A stretch of DNA of 64,000 nucleotides from Acidovorax radicis N35 (GCF_000204195.1 NZ_AFBG01000021.1:62001-126000), one strand, 5' to 3'. Counted from the stretch's first letter, positions 1 through 11,560 are shown. The notes: a model not told the origin generated them from the letters alone. Numbers and translations are program-made.

Positions 1-1
1 A

Positions 2-922
2 GAAAACCTGGACACGGCCCCCGCACGCGCCCAGGCCCTGGCACTTCTGCGTGAATTGCGCGTCGCATCCGCGCAAAGGGCCCGATACCAGGCACCCAAC
101 GCGCCGCTGGAACTGAGCTGGCCTGGGTTCTGGGTCAACCAGAACCAGTCCGACATCACGCCCTGGCATGTCGAAGTGGCCGCCGCAGTCGATCGCTTCA
201 ATTTGATGACTTACAGCATGGCGGGCGACTGGGGCTGGCTGTCATGGCACCACTCCCCTTTGTTCGGAGCAGGCGAACTGTATCCAACGTCGATCCAATC
301 GACAGTCCAGGCCTACCTTGACGCAGGCGTGCCACGCTCCAAGCTGGGCATCGGCATCGGTTTGTATGGCGCCTACTACAACAAGCCTGTCACCGGACCG
401 CGCCAGAGCTTGAATGGCATGCAAGGCTGGATGAACAATGGCGATTGGGAAAACAACTACCAGCGCCTGGTTCAAGACAACGCCTTCGGCCGGACGGGCG
501 CCACCTACCATTGGGATGACGTGGCAAAACAGGGCTATATCACCTACTCCCCGCCATGGAATCGCGGCCCCAACACGCCAGTGACCTACCTGAGCTTCGA
601 AGACGAGCGCTCCATCGCTGCCAAAGGCCAGTGGGTGCGTGAGCAAGGCTTGGGCGGCACCCTGGTGTGGACCATCAACTACGGGTATTTGCCGCAATCC
701 AGCAGCAATCCGCAGATGCAGGCGGTCAAGCAGGCGTTCATCGCGTCCGGGGCTGCAGGCTATCGGGTCTACAGAGACGGCGTGCTGATCGCCACCGTCA
801 CCGGAATCACCTTCACAGACACCGCCGCTCCGCGTGGTCATCGGGGTTACCAGGTCAGCATGCTGGACGCGGCAGGCAACGAAGGCCCGCTGTCTGCGCC
901 AGTGTTTGTGCAGGTCCCCTGA
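2..922 (+). CDS. GH18 chitinase, 3' part, with shortened Fn3-like tail
   Basis: Open to the left edge of the window, so the N-terminus and the catalytic DxxDxDxE motif of family 18 glycosidases are not visible. What is visible is the C-terminal half of the TIM barrel: the strand FNLMTYSMAGDWGW followed by WHHSPLF (the M-x-Y substrate-binding strand) and GTLVWTINYGY, the last barrel strand with its conserved Trp. These enzymes hydrolyse chitin, usually outside the cell. About 50 residues at the end (GYRVYRDGVLIATV ... YQVSMLDAAGNEGPL) look like the second half of a fibronectin type III module joined directly to the barrel. The family is clear; the exact specificity cannot be judged from this part. 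Confidence 0.85.
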   Translation, partial: ENLDTAPARAQALALLRELRVASAQRARYQAPNAPLELSWPGFWVNQNQSDITPWHVEVAAAVDRFNLMTYSMAGDWGWLSWHHSPLFGAGELYPTSIQSTVQAYLDAGVPRSKLGIGIGLYGAYYNKPVTGPRQSLNGMQGWMNNGDWENNYQRLVQDNAFGRTGATYHWDDVAKQGYITYSPPWNRGPNTPVTYLSFEDERSIAAKGQWVREQGLGGTLVWTINYGYLPQSSSNPQMQAVKQAFIASGAAGYRVYRDGVLIATVTGITFTDTAAPRGHRGYQVSMLDAAGNEGPLSAPVFVQVP

Positions 923-1152
923 AGAGCCGCACGGAGCCGCTGTACCGTACCTGTATCCAGCGTCAACCCCGCAGCCATGAAGTGCGGTGGGCGACGCCCC
1001 ATCTGGCGCGCCATGCCCCGAACCCAGGGGCGGCGTACAGCGTTCCAGAAGCCAACTTGGAGCAGCCCGGGCGAAGACAAGCGGGGTGAGTGCAGCGCGC
1101 CCCGGTAAAATACCGGGTTTCCCCTGCACCACCCCTCTTGAACCCTCCCCCC
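923..1152. promoter_or_regulatory. Leader region of tkt with a perfect 7-bp palindrome
   Basis: A 230-bp gap between the chitinase and tkt. The arms CCCGGTA (1101-1107) and TACCGGG (1111-1117) flank AAA, 36 bp upstream of the tkt start. It could be an operator or an RNA hairpin; TAAAAT inside it could serve as a -10 element. No convincing -35 element was seen. Confidence 0.3.
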
Positions 1153-4342
<3,190 letters not shown>

Positions 4343-4478
4343 GTACGACTTGCGCAAAAGGGGATCAGGCGCCATGCTTGTCCTCAGAACGCAACGGCGG
4401 ATTCATCCCTGTTTGTGCGGGTCTTGGTCAGTATTTCCTTTGAAGATGAAGAAGCGCTAGTAGCAACTACCCTGTTCA

Positions 4479-4513
4479 AGCCGGTCGCCTGCAAAGGCCA
4501 CCGGCTTTTTTTT
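4479..4513 (+). terminator. Rho-independent terminator after gap
   Basis: AGCCGGT (4479-4485) pairs with ACCGGCT (4500-4506), and the stem continues inside as GCCT-GCAA-AGGC after one mismatch. It is followed by eight T residues (4506-4513). The T-run is on the + side only, so it ends the tkt-gap transcript. Confidence 0.88.
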
Positions 4514-4553
4514 GCCCGCCGTCCGCGCCTGGAGGGTAGGGAACGCCTGGCAT

Positions 4554-5696
4554 TCAACGGGCACCACCAACAGCCGCCGCTGCGGATGCCGCCACCAGTG
4601 GCGCAGGCCCCTGCGCTTGCCCGGGTGCACTGGCAATGTGCACCGTGCTCGTGGGGACTGCAAACGCCACCCCCATGGCCTTGAACTCGCGCAGCAGCCC
4701 CAGGTTGATGGACTGCTGCAGATCCATGTAGAGGTTGAAGGCCGGGTCTTCCACGGTGTAGACGACTTCGTAGTCGAGCGAGCTGGCGCCAAACGCCTTG
4801 AAATGCGCGCGGTCAAAACGCAGCTGCGGCTGCGCATCGATGAGCTTGCGCACAACGCCCGGAATGGCCTCGGCCTGCTCGGGCGTGGTGTCGTAGGCCA
4901 CGCCAAACGTGAACACAATGCGCCGCCTCTCCAGCAAGCGGAAGTTGCTGATGGTCTGCTTGAGCAGATCGGTGTTGGACATCACGATCTGCTCGCCCTG
5001 CAGGCTGCGGATGCGCGTGGTCTTGAGGCCAATCACCTGCACCGTGCCCGAAACGCCGCCCACCACGATGAAGTCGCCCACCTCAAACGGCTTGTCCACT
5101 GCAATGGCCAGCGAGGCAAACAGATCGCCCAGGATGTTCTGTACCGCCAGCGCCACCGCAATGCCGCCCACGCCCAGGCTGGCGATGAAGGCCGTGATAT
5201 TCACGCCCACGTTCGACAAAATGGCCAGCAGCACCACGCTCCACAGCAGCGTGCGCAGCCCCCAGGACATCAGCGTGGCCGATGCACTGACCTGCGTCAT
5301 GCCACTGGACGAGTGCCGCTCCACATAGCGGCGCACGCCAATGCCAATCGCGCGCATGCCCCACAGGCCCATCTGCAAAGCCACGGCCACAAACCACAGC
5401 TGGCTCAGGCGGCTCTCCCAGCGGCCAGGCAGGTCCAGCAGGCTGGCGCCCACCAGCAGAGCCACTACCAGCATCAGCGTGCGGCTGGTGCCCTCCAGCA
5501 CATCCACCACCGTCAGGGCCATGCCGCTGTGCGACTGCGTGGCCCACACCTTGGCGCGGCTGGTCAGCAGGTGCAAAAGCACCAGGATGGCGGCATAGGT
5601 GGCCGCTGTCGCCGCCAAGGCGATGAGCAGGCTCCACAAGGGCACGCCGGCAAAGGTGGTCTCCTGGACCCATGTGAGAAAGGTGGTTGGCTGCAT
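4554..5696 (-). CDS. MscS-family mechanosensitive ion channel
   Basis: Inner-membrane channel that opens under membrane tension and releases solutes on osmotic downshock. The 380-residue product has an N-terminal set of hydrophobic helices (about residues 17-130), then the pore helix and MscS domain: GVNITAFIASLGVGGIAVALAVQNILGD with the glycine/alanine-rich TM3, followed by DKPFEVGDFIVVGGVSGTV, the beta domain. ATG 5696 follows AGGAGAG at good spacing; the frame is open 78 codons further upstream, but that stretch has neither an RBS nor membrane character. Longer than E. coli MscS by about 90 residues because of extra N-terminal helices. It converges on the gap terminator and is transcribed alone. 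Confidence 0.9.
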   Translation of the reverse strand: MQPTTFLTWVQETTFAGVPLWSLLIALAATAATYAAILVLLHLLTSRAKVWATQSHSGMALTVVDVLEGTSRTLMLVVALLVGASLLDLPGRWESRLSQLWFVAVALQMGLWGMRAIGIGVRRYVERHSSSGMTQVSASATLMSWGLRTLLWSVVLLAILSNVGVNITAFIASLGVGGIAVALAVQNILGDLFASLAIAVDKPFEVGDFIVVGGVSGTVQVIGLKTTRIRSLQGEQIVMSNTDLLKQTISNFRLLERRRIVFTFGVAYDTTPEQAEAIPGVVRKLIDAQPQLRFDRAHFKAFGASSLDYEVVYTVEDPAFNLYMDLQQSINLGLLREFKAMGVAFAVPTSTVHIASAPGQAQGPAPLVAASAAAAVGGAR

Positions 5697-6065
5697 ATGG
5701 GGGGCTCTCCTCTTCGTGGTGCCGGAACGGGTCAGTGGACATGGGGCCGATACAGGGTCGGCCACGGAGGCACAGGGTGACGAAACACCTGCCCCGAAGC
5801 GCAACGGACGCGCGCTGTCATGGATCGAGGCCCTGGGAAAGTCAGAGTTCCCGCAGGCAGGCAGGCGGGCAGGGCCGGCTGCGCCAATGGTTTGAACATC
5901 ATTTGCAAGTATTCGTAAGACATGCCCCACAGCAATACAGAGGCCGGGCCTACGCCCCTGTGCCGTGCGGACCCCAACAATGCATCAACACCAGAACACC
6001 CCTGGTTGCCCGCCCGATACGTCGGTGCGGCACATCCCACAACCTCCAGAGGAGTCCACAACACC
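5697..6065. other. Divergent intergenic region, no gene seen
   Basis: A 369-bp region between the MscS gene and the DUF4398 lipoprotein gene, which diverge from it. I see no clear sigma-70 promoter, repeat or RNA. CCAGAGGAG at about 6048 is the likely ribosome binding site of the downstream gene. Confidence 0.4.
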
Positions 6066-6443
6066 ATGCATTCATCCGCACTGATCCGTACCGCCGCCGC
6101 GGTCCTCGCACTGGGCGCCCTCGCCGCCTGTTCCTCCACCCCTGCGCCCACTGAGCAGATGGCTGTCACCCGCACCACCGTCAACCGTGTGGGCGCAGCA
6201 CCTGCCGTTGCCACCAGCGCACCGGTTCAGTTGCAACAAGCGCGCGAAAAGCTTATCCAGGCAGAGAAAGCCATGGCAGAGAAGGACTATGTCGCCGCAC
6301 GCCGCCTGGCTGCCGAAGCAGAAGTGGACGCTCGCGTGGCCGAGACCCGCGCCGACGCCGCCAGCAATGCCGCCAACCTGGCGCAGGTGCAAGACGGCAT
6401 CCGCGCGCTGCAGGAAGAAATCAACCGCCGATCGCCCCGCTAA
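6066..6443 (+). CDS. DUF4398 lipoprotein
   Basis: A 125-residue protein with a lipoprotein signal: MHSSALIRTAAAVLALGALAAC, where LAAC is the lipobox with the lipidated cysteine. The mature part is an alanine-rich helical segment (QLQQAREKLIQAEKAMAEKDY VAARRLAAEAEVDARVAE) typical of DUF4398, predicted to be a short coiled coil. The biochemical role of this domain is unknown; it recurs in front of OmpA-type peptidoglycan-binding lipoproteins, as here. The start ATG 6066 is set by the signal peptide and a GGAG ribosome site. Probably co-transcribed with the OmpA-family gene 98 bp downstream. Confidence 0.85.
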   Translation: MHSSALIRTAAAVLALGALAACSSTPAPTEQMAVTRTTVNRVGAAPAVATSAPVQLQQAREKLIQAEKAMAEKDYVAARRLAAEAEVDARVAETRADAASNAANLAQVQDGIRALQEEINRRSPR

Positions 6444-6541
6444 GGATTTGGGCCCTTGCGCCCGGCCTGGCTTCGCCCCACGCCAAAACGCCGTTGGGGC
6501 CCCGCGATTGCCCTCCCCCCCATTTCAAGGAACACCTGACC

Positions 6542-7462
6542 ATGCATCCCTTTTTTCACCGCACTACCGCCCTGTGCACCAGCCTGATTGCCGTTGGCCT
6601 GCTGGCCGCATGCGCAAGCACCACCCCATCACCCGCGCTGGAAGAGGCCCGCACCGCAGTAAGCACCGCCGCCGGGGACCCGGCCGTCAATCAGTACGCG
6701 CAGCTCGAACTCAAGCAAGCCACCGACGCGCTCGCCAAGGCCGACCGCGTGTGGGCCGATGACCGCGATACCTCCGAGACCAACCATCTGGCCTACTTGG
6801 CCCGCCAACGCGCCGAGATCGCCACCAACGCGGCCCGCGCCCGCCAGCTTGATGCCAGCATCCAGCAAGCAGGCAGCGAAGCCGACCGCATCCGCCTGCA
6901 AGCCCGCACCCAGGAGGCGGATGCCGCCCGCTTGCGCGCCCAGCAAGCCCAGCAGCAGGCAATGAGCGCCGAGCAACGCGCCGCCCAGCAGCAAGCCCAG
7001 GCCACAGCCGCCATGGCCCAGGCCAACGCCGCACAAGACCGCGTGCGTGCACTGGAAGCGCAACTGCGCGAACTCGAAGCCCAGCAAACCGAACGCGGCC
7101 TGCTGGTCACCCTGGGCGATGTGCTGTTTGCCTTCAACAAGGCCGAGCTGTCGTCCCAGGCAGGTCCGCGCCTGGACAAGCTGGCCAACTTCCTCAAGCA
7201 GTTTCCGGATCGCAAATTGCTGATCGAGGGCTACACCGACAGCGTGGGTAGCGACAGCTACAACCAGGACCTGTCAGACCGCCGCGCCCAGGTCGTACGC
7301 GACGCGCTGGTGCAACGCGGCGTGGACAGCAGCCGCATCACCGCACGCGGCTATGGCAAGGCCCACCCCGTTGCCGACAATGCCTCACCCGAAGGCCGCG
7401 CGATGAACCGCCGCGTGGAGATCGTGATTGCGGATGACAAGGGGAATTTGCGCGGTCGTTGA
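6542..7462 (+). CDS. OmpA-family lipoprotein with DUF4398 N-terminal domain
   Basis: 306 residues: lipoprotein signal (MHPFFHRTTALCTSLIAVGLLAAC; lipobox LLAAC), then a DUF4398 helical segment (about residues 27-90), a long Ala/Gln-rich coiled coil (about 95-185) and a C-terminal OmpA/MotB domain. The OmpA part contains GDVLFAFNKAEL, IEGYTDSVGSDSYNQDLSDRRA and GYGKAHPVADN, including the conserved Asp and Arg that bind meso-diaminopimelate of peptidoglycan in this family. It probably tethers the outer membrane to the cell wall. ATG 6542 is supported by the signal peptide and an AAGGAA ribosome site. Paired with the preceding DUF4398 lipoprotein, with which it shares the helical module. Confidence 0.9.
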   Translation: MHPFFHRTTALCTSLIAVGLLAACASTTPSPALEEARTAVSTAAGDPAVNQYAQLELKQATDALAKADRVWADDRDTSETNHLAYLARQRAEIATNAARARQLDASIQQAGSEADRIRLQARTQEADAARLRAQQAQQQAMSAEQRAAQQQAQATAAMAQANAAQDRVRALEAQLRELEAQQTERGLLVTLGDVLFAFNKAELSSQAGPRLDKLANFLKQFPDRKLLIEGYTDSVGSDSYNQDLSDRRAQVVRDALVQRGVDSSRITARGYGKAHPVADNASPEGRAMNRRVEIVIADDKGNLRGR

Positions 7463-7505
7463 GCCATTCAGCACTCGCCTCTCGCCCAATAGCTGAGGCG
7501 TGGTG

Positions 7506-7529
7506 TGGCGGAATCGCGAGATTCCGCCA
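7506..7529. other. Perfect 10-bp palindromic hairpin
   Basis: TGGCGGAATC (7506-7515) and GATTCCGCCA (7520-7529) pair around GCGA. It lies between the stop of the OmpA-family gene and the terminator at 7544. It may be part of the 3' end structure or a protein binding site; its role is not known. Confidence 0.5.
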
Positions 7530-7543
7530 GCGTACCGAACAGG

Positions 7544-7581
7544 AAAGCCCTGGAGCAGTGATGTTCCAGGGCTTTGTCTTT
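7544..7581 (+). terminator. Terminator after the OmpA-family gene
   Basis: AAAGCCCTGGA (7544-7554) pairs perfectly with TCCAGGGCTTT (7565-7575) and is followed by GTCTTTT. The 11-bp stem could also work for the convergent DUF4279 gene. Confidence 0.75.
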
Positions 7582-7630
7582 TCATGCATTGCTGTTGTTG
7601 AACGGTTGGCTCCAGTGCCAGCCTCCCTGC

Positions 7631-8116
7631 CTACACGCAGGTGAAGTTAAACGAGACACCAAAATCCAACTCCATCAGGAGGTGCAACGGATCGTTTTTC
7701 ACCGTCAAGTAAGGATATGGACTTTCGGAAAAGCACCCCAGCACGATGTCAGCACTTGGTGACTGGGAAATGATCTCTCGAAAGTAATCTCTGTGCGGAG
7801 CGATGGCGTTCCAAAGCCATTCAAGGTGCTCATCCAAGGAAGCATCTCCCCCCAAGGGCGAATCCAACAACCACACATCCTGTGTCCAAAGTCTTTGCCC
7901 CACTCGCCGCTCACCCTTTCGAATAGAACGTGCGGGCAGGAGTCCCGTCCTCAACGAAATGGCGTCGTGATGCGCACCGACGCCGACGATCCGCAGTGAC
8001 GCATCAAAGCGATAAAGACGGGGCCTCCCTCCATAGGAAGGATTGCGAAGAATATTTTCTTGCCGACGCATGCCACGCTCCAAGCGCCGTCGAACCGATG
8101 TGGAGATGCGAACCAT
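7631..8116 (-). CDS. DUF4279 domain protein
   Basis: Up to 161 residues. The core FDASLRIVGVGAHHDAISLRTGLLP ... RKGERR ... WLLDSPLG ... SLDEHLEWLWNAI has the pattern of DUF4279: a beta strand, a lattice of small helices, then a Trp-rich strand and a dehydrating SLDEHL helix. The function of this domain is unknown; members often sit in loci with contact-dependent or polymorphic toxin immunity genes. A better-supplied start may be ATG 8071 (MRRQENILRN), which has TTGGAG seven bases upstream and gives 146 residues. By eye the base composition is clearly richer in A and T than its neighbours, suggesting recent acquisition. Confidence 0.7.
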   Translation of the reverse strand: MVRISTSVRRRLERGMRRQENILRNPSYGGRPRLYRFDASLRIVGVGAHHDAISLRTGLLPARSIRKGERRVGQRLWTQDVWLLDSPLGGDASLDEHLEWLWNAIAPHRDYFREIISQSPSADIVLGCFSESPYPYLTVKNDPLHLLMELDFGVSFNFTCV

Positions 8117-8208
8117 CTGCTTTTCTCACTTCGAAGTATTTTGTGATCGCCGAATGTGGCAGTCCGCTTCTTGATACGGGCGCAGGCTCTTTGCGCCCAG
8201 GCCTGACA

Positions 8209-8979
8209 TTAGCCTTCAGAAGCCTGACCTGCTGAGATTGCGCGTTGCCGAACCTTGTTCAGCTCGCTGAGGTACGACCCCGGAATCTGCCTTACCTCCT
8301 CTACGGGCCCTAGCACGCTGATCCGTGCGCCATCCACGGCAACTTGCAATCCCACCGGCACAGCAAAGAACTGGATCAGGTCTGGGCGGTGGACGCCCAG
8401 CTGGTACAGGGAGGTCTTGATAAAGCGCGTCGGATCTTCAAGGCTCGCTTCGTCGTCAAGGTCCGAGAGCCACCAGCCGGAATCCACAGCGTTGACGGTC
8501 TCGTTTCGGGTGAGCAGGATGCGGCTGGCCTCTTTGTAGTTCACGTTCACGACAACGCTTTGCCGGAGCGACGGAAAATCCGGCTCGACGGGTGGGTAGA
8601 GGCTCCCGACAACATCTTTCTGATTGCGCAACTGCATCAGCGTGCTGTCAACCGAATCGACAAACTTCACGGGCACCACCTTCATGTCGGGCTCCAGCAC
8701 TCGCAGAAACCCAGCAGGCCCCTCTTCCAGCATCGTGAACATCCAGCCGACCTGCAGGCTCTCGCCGCTGCGGAACTTCTCGCCTTGTGCGACCCGTTGC
8801 TCAAAGAACTGCAGCAGGAAGGAGATGTCTTCAGGCTGCACGGCGCTGCTCGAGACGCGAATCTGAAAATCGGGATGGCCGTGCAGCTTGCAGCGGGAGG
8901 TAACGTGAACCGACGGCGTGCCCGGCCGCACCGAAGAAGGCTTGCGTCCGAATGTCGAGAGGATGGAGCGCAGAGACAT
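8209..8979 (-). CDS. Imm33-like (DUF2185-like) domain protein
   Basis: 256 residues, no signal peptide or membrane segment. The C-terminal third contains AVDSGWWLSDLDDEASLEDP followed by a helix and IQFFAVPVGLQVAVDG, which resembles the DSGW...DE pattern of the DUF2185/Imm33 immunity fold. The N-terminal two thirds (about residues 20-165) are unfamiliar to me. ATG 8979 (MSLRSILSTFGRK) was chosen because the further upstream frame is arginine-rich and overlaps the end of the aldo/keto reductase gene. It lies in a minus-strand run with a DUF4279 gene. An immunity role is inference from domain resemblance only; no toxin gene is visible nearby. Confidence 0.55.
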   Translation of the reverse strand: MSLRSILSTFGRKPSSVRPGTPSVHVTSRCKLHGHPDFQIRVSSSAVQPEDISFLLQFFEQRVAQGEKFRSGESLQVGWMFTMLEEGPAGFLRVLEPDMKVVPVKFVDSVDSTLMQLRNQKDVVGSLYPPVEPDFPSLRQSVVVNVNYKEASRILLTRNETVNAVDSGWWLSDLDDEASLEDPTRFIKTSLYQLGVHRPDLIQFFAVPVGLQVAVDGARISVLGPVEEVRQIPGSYLSELNKVRQRAISAGQASEG

Positions 8980-9082
8980 TTTTTTCTTGTACGGCTGGAT
9001 GGCCCAGGGGCGGCCGAATGTGGGCTGTTGCGCCGGCTGGGCGGGTGGGGGGCTGCGGGCAGGCTGGTGGTCACCAGCGGCG

Positions 9083-10102
9083 TTACACCGGACGGCTTTC
9101 GAACGTCTCGGTATCCACCTCAATCGCGCTCTGCGCGTTGTAGCGCTCACCCACCACCGTGCGCTCATTGATCAGCGCATCAAGCCGCGCGATCACCACG
9201 GCATCGAGCAGCACACCGGCCGCGCCCATGTCATCCAGCAGATGCCCCACGCTCGTGGTGCCAGGGATGGGGATGATGTGCTCGCCCCGATGCAGCAACC
9301 ACGCCAGCGCCAGCTGGGCAGGCGTGCAGCCCACCTCGCGCGCAATCGCCTGGTAGCCATCGAGCAGCCTCAGGTTGGCCGCATAGGCCTCGGGCGCAAA
9401 ACGCGGCATGGCGCGGCGGATGTCCTTGGCGTCAAGCGTGGACACATCGGTCAAGCCACCACACAAGAAACCGCGTGCCACCGGGCTGAAGGCCACAAAG
9501 GCCACCCCCAGCGCGCGGCAGGCGTCCAGCACGGCGATCTCTGGGTTGCGCGTCCACAGCGAATATTCGGTCTGCACCGCCGTGATCGGGAACTCAGCAT
9601 GCGCGCGGCGCAGCGTGGCAGCGGACACCTCGCTCAGCCCCACTGTGCGAATGTGCCCGCGCCGCACCAGCTCGCCCAACGCGCCGACGCTTTCTTCAAC
9701 CGGCACGCTCTTGTCCCAGCGGTGCAGGTAGTACAGGTCGATCACATCGGTCTGCAGTCGGCGCAGGCTGTCTTCGCAGGTCTTGCGCAGCGTATCGGGC
9801 CGCCCATCGATCACGCGCACCAGCTTGCCATCACCCTTCACATCCACACCCTGCATGCCACACTTGCTGGCCAGTGTGAAGCGGCTGCGGTGGCTTTTCA
9901 TCACGCGGCCCACCAGCGTTTCGTTGGCGCCAAAACCGTACAGGGTGGCCGTGTCGAACAGCGTCACGCCCGCGTCCAGCGCGGCCAGCAGCACACGCTC
10001 GCCCTGCTCGGCAGACACCGGCGCGCCATAGGCGTGCGAGAGGTTCATGCAGCCCAGCCCGATGGCCGAGACGTTGAAGGGTCCAAGGTTTCTTTGTTGC
10101 AT
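9083..10102 (-). CDS. Aldo/keto reductase
   Basis: A 339-residue cytoplasmic NADPH-dependent oxidoreductase of the AKR superfamily (TIM barrel). Visible hallmarks are GLGCMNLSHAYG at the N-terminus, LFDTATLYGFGANE with the catalytic Asp and Tyr, LASKCG with the catalytic Lys, DLYYLHRWDK with the catalytic His, and IPIPGTTSVGHL, the cofactor-binding loop. It is closest in style to the YajO/AKR11-13 group. It lies 45 bp downstream of the DUF1801 gene on the same strand. The substrate cannot be told from sequence. Confidence 0.92.
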   Translation of the reverse strand: MQQRNLGPFNVSAIGLGCMNLSHAYGAPVSAEQGERVLLAALDAGVTLFDTATLYGFGANETLVGRVMKSHRSRFTLASKCGMQGVDVKGDGKLVRVIDGRPDTLRKTCEDSLRRLQTDVIDLYYLHRWDKSVPVEESVGALGELVRRGHIRTVGLSEVSAATLRRAHAEFPITAVQTEYSLWTRNPEIAVLDACRALGVAFVAFSPVARGFLCGGLTDVSTLDAKDIRRAMPRFAPEAYAANLRLLDGYQAIAREVGCTPAQLALAWLLHRGEHIIPIPGTTSVGHLLDDMGAAGVLLDAVVIARLDALINERTVVGERYNAQSAIEVDTETFESRPV

Positions 10103-10147
10103 GGCGCGAGCTTACGTCAACACCGACTGCCTGAGCGGCCGGGTTGG

Positions 10148-10540
10148 CTACTCCCAGAACCCATCGCTGCGGCGCTCCCGCACGCGCTGCACGCTGTATT
10201 CTGCTATCTGCCGAATCAGGCCCTCTGGCAAGGGGTGGTCATACGGCAGCACGATGGTGCCCTTGGTGGTTTTGAGCGTCTGCAGCGCCTCTTGAAAATG
10301 CGCCAGCGCTGCGGCAGGCGGCGCAAAACTGGCGTGCGCCTTGTGCGCGGAGAAGGCATAGACAAAACGCGGCTCGATGAAAAACGGCGTGTTCCACTTG
10401 ATGACCTCCTGGGCCTGCGGCGCAGCGCGCTTCAAGACCCCGTAAAGCGCGCGCAGCAGCGGCTGGCCCGCCGCAGGGGCCGCTGCGATGTACTCGGCAA
10501 TGGTGGCGGGACGCGGTACTGGTGAAGGTGTTGTTGGCAT
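10148..10540 (-). CDS. DUF1801 protein
   Basis: 130 residues with the DUF1801 pattern: TIAEYIAAAPAAGQPLLRALYGVLKRAAPQAQEVIKWNTPFF, then YAFSAHKAHASFAP and LQTLKTTKGTIVLPYDHPLPEGLI. The fold is small and alpha/beta; no catalytic function has been settled for the family. It sits 15 bp downstream of the YdeI-like gene and 45 bp upstream of the aldo/keto reductase, so the three genes probably form one transcription unit. Proteins of this family and the YdeI family are often neighbours. Confidence 0.85.
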   Translation of the reverse strand: MPTTPSPVPRPATIAEYIAAAPAAGQPLLRALYGVLKRAAPQAQEVIKWNTPFFIEPRFVYAFSAHKAHASFAPPAAALAHFQEALQTLKTTKGTIVLPYDHPLPEGLIRQIAEYSVQRVRERRSDGFWE

Positions 10541-10555
10541 GGCGATGATGACGCT

Positions 10556-11155
10556 CTATGGCGACGGCACTGCAGCCGAACGCTTGGCCCACAGATCCAC
10601 CCGCTCACCCGCCACACAGGCCGCCAGCAGCTGGGCGAATCGGGAATCCCGCGTTTCAGGCCGCTTGGCGGAGGTCACCCAGTGCAGCAGGGTCTTTTTG
10701 TAGCCCGGCGGCGTGGCCTCAAAAAACTGCCACGCCTTCTTGTGCCGCCGGAACTCCCGCAGCTGCGCAGCAGGCAGTTCGGCGGGCGCCGCCTGCTCGT
10801 GCGAATAAATCGCAGACTTGCCGGCCTTGCGGTGCGCAAAAGCCTGCAGCCCCGCAGGGGTCATGCGGCCAGCGGCCTGCAGTTGCTCCATCTTGGCAAT
10901 GTTCACTGCGCTCCAGATGGACGACGGCTTGCGCGGCGTGAAGCGGATCGAATACGTGTGCTCATCAATGCGCCGCCGCACACCGTCGATCCAGCCAAAA
11001 CACAGGGCTTCGTCCACCGACTCGGACCATGTCATGCACGGCTGGCCGGAGCCGACTTTGTGGAAGCCTACGAGCAGTTCACGGCCATTCGCTGCGTGCG
11101 CTTGCAGCCAATGGCGGAAGGCTTCGGGGGTGGCGAAGAAAGTGGCGGAGGTCAT
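10556..11155 (-). CDS. YdeI/OmpD-associated family protein
   Basis: 199 residues. The N-terminal half (FATPEAFRHWLQAHAANGRELLVGFHK ... TWSESVDEALCFGWIDGVRRRIDEHTYSIRFTPRKPSSIWS) is the signature of the YdeI family, and the C-terminal part (PPGYKKTLLHWVTSAKRPETRDSRF) is the conserved tail of the group. Members have been linked to resistance against polymyxin and cationic peptides in enterobacteria, but the mechanism is unclear. It is the first gene of the minus-strand run down to 8209. No signal peptide is visible. Confidence 0.88.
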   Translation of the reverse strand: MTSATFFATPEAFRHWLQAHAANGRELLVGFHKVGSGQPCMTWSESVDEALCFGWIDGVRRRIDEHTYSIRFTPRKPSSIWSAVNIAKMEQLQAAGRMTPAGLQAFAHRKAGKSAIYSHEQAAPAELPAAQLREFRRHKKAWQFFEATPPGYKKTLLHWVTSAKRPETRDSRFAQLLAACVAGERVDLWAKRSAAVPSP

Positions 11156-11314
11156 GCGGGAGCATTGTGACCAATGTCTGTGGCGAGGTTTGCCCCTGTT
11201 CGCATGGCATTCCTCACCTCTAGATCCTTCGGCGCAATGACCGTGGGACCGCTGAAAACGGCAGCCAGGTCGTCCACAGGGAGACGGGCTGAACCGATTG
11301 AATCTGGATGAAAA

Positions 11315-11560
11315 CTAGGTGATTTTGAAAACAGTCAGGACCTTTTTGGAACCCGACTTTTCCTCGAAGGCCGCCCACTGCTTGATACCTTTGACCAGCA
11401 CCTGCGTGCTCACGTCCCGCACGGCCTTCTTGGTCTGGAGTTTGGCAGTGAGCCAGTCCTGGATATGCGCGAAGTGCGCACCTTCTTGCCCCGTGGGAAT
11501 CAGCATGTCCATGCCTGCCACTTTGCCAGCGGAGGTCACTGTAATTTCGGTTGCGGGCAT
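11315..11560 (-). CDS. Small protein of unknown function
   Basis: 81 residues: MPATEITVTSAGKVAGMDMLIPTGQEGAHFAHIQ DWLTAKLQTKKAVRDVSTQVLVKGIKQWAAFEEKSGSKKVLTVFKIT. I do not recognise the family. It is soluble and mixed alpha/beta, with no signal peptide and no cysteine. The start ATG 11560 is the only sensible one, because the frame above it reads as arginine- and cysteine-rich noise. It stands alone between two wide gaps, downstream of the lig operon. The ribosome binding site is weak, so the gene call rests on codon structure and the coherent protein sequence. Confidence 0.5.
   Translation of the reverse strand: MPATEITVTSAGKVAGMDMLIPTGQEGAHFAHIQDWLTAKLQTKKAVRDVSTQVLVKGIKQWAAFEEKSGSKKVLTVFKIT

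Noticed and set aside
4446..4470. GAAGCGCTAGTAGC near the gap terminator as a ninth copy of the two-hairpin repeat
   Set aside because: Only half of one hairpin arm is present and no partner arm follows; too little to call.
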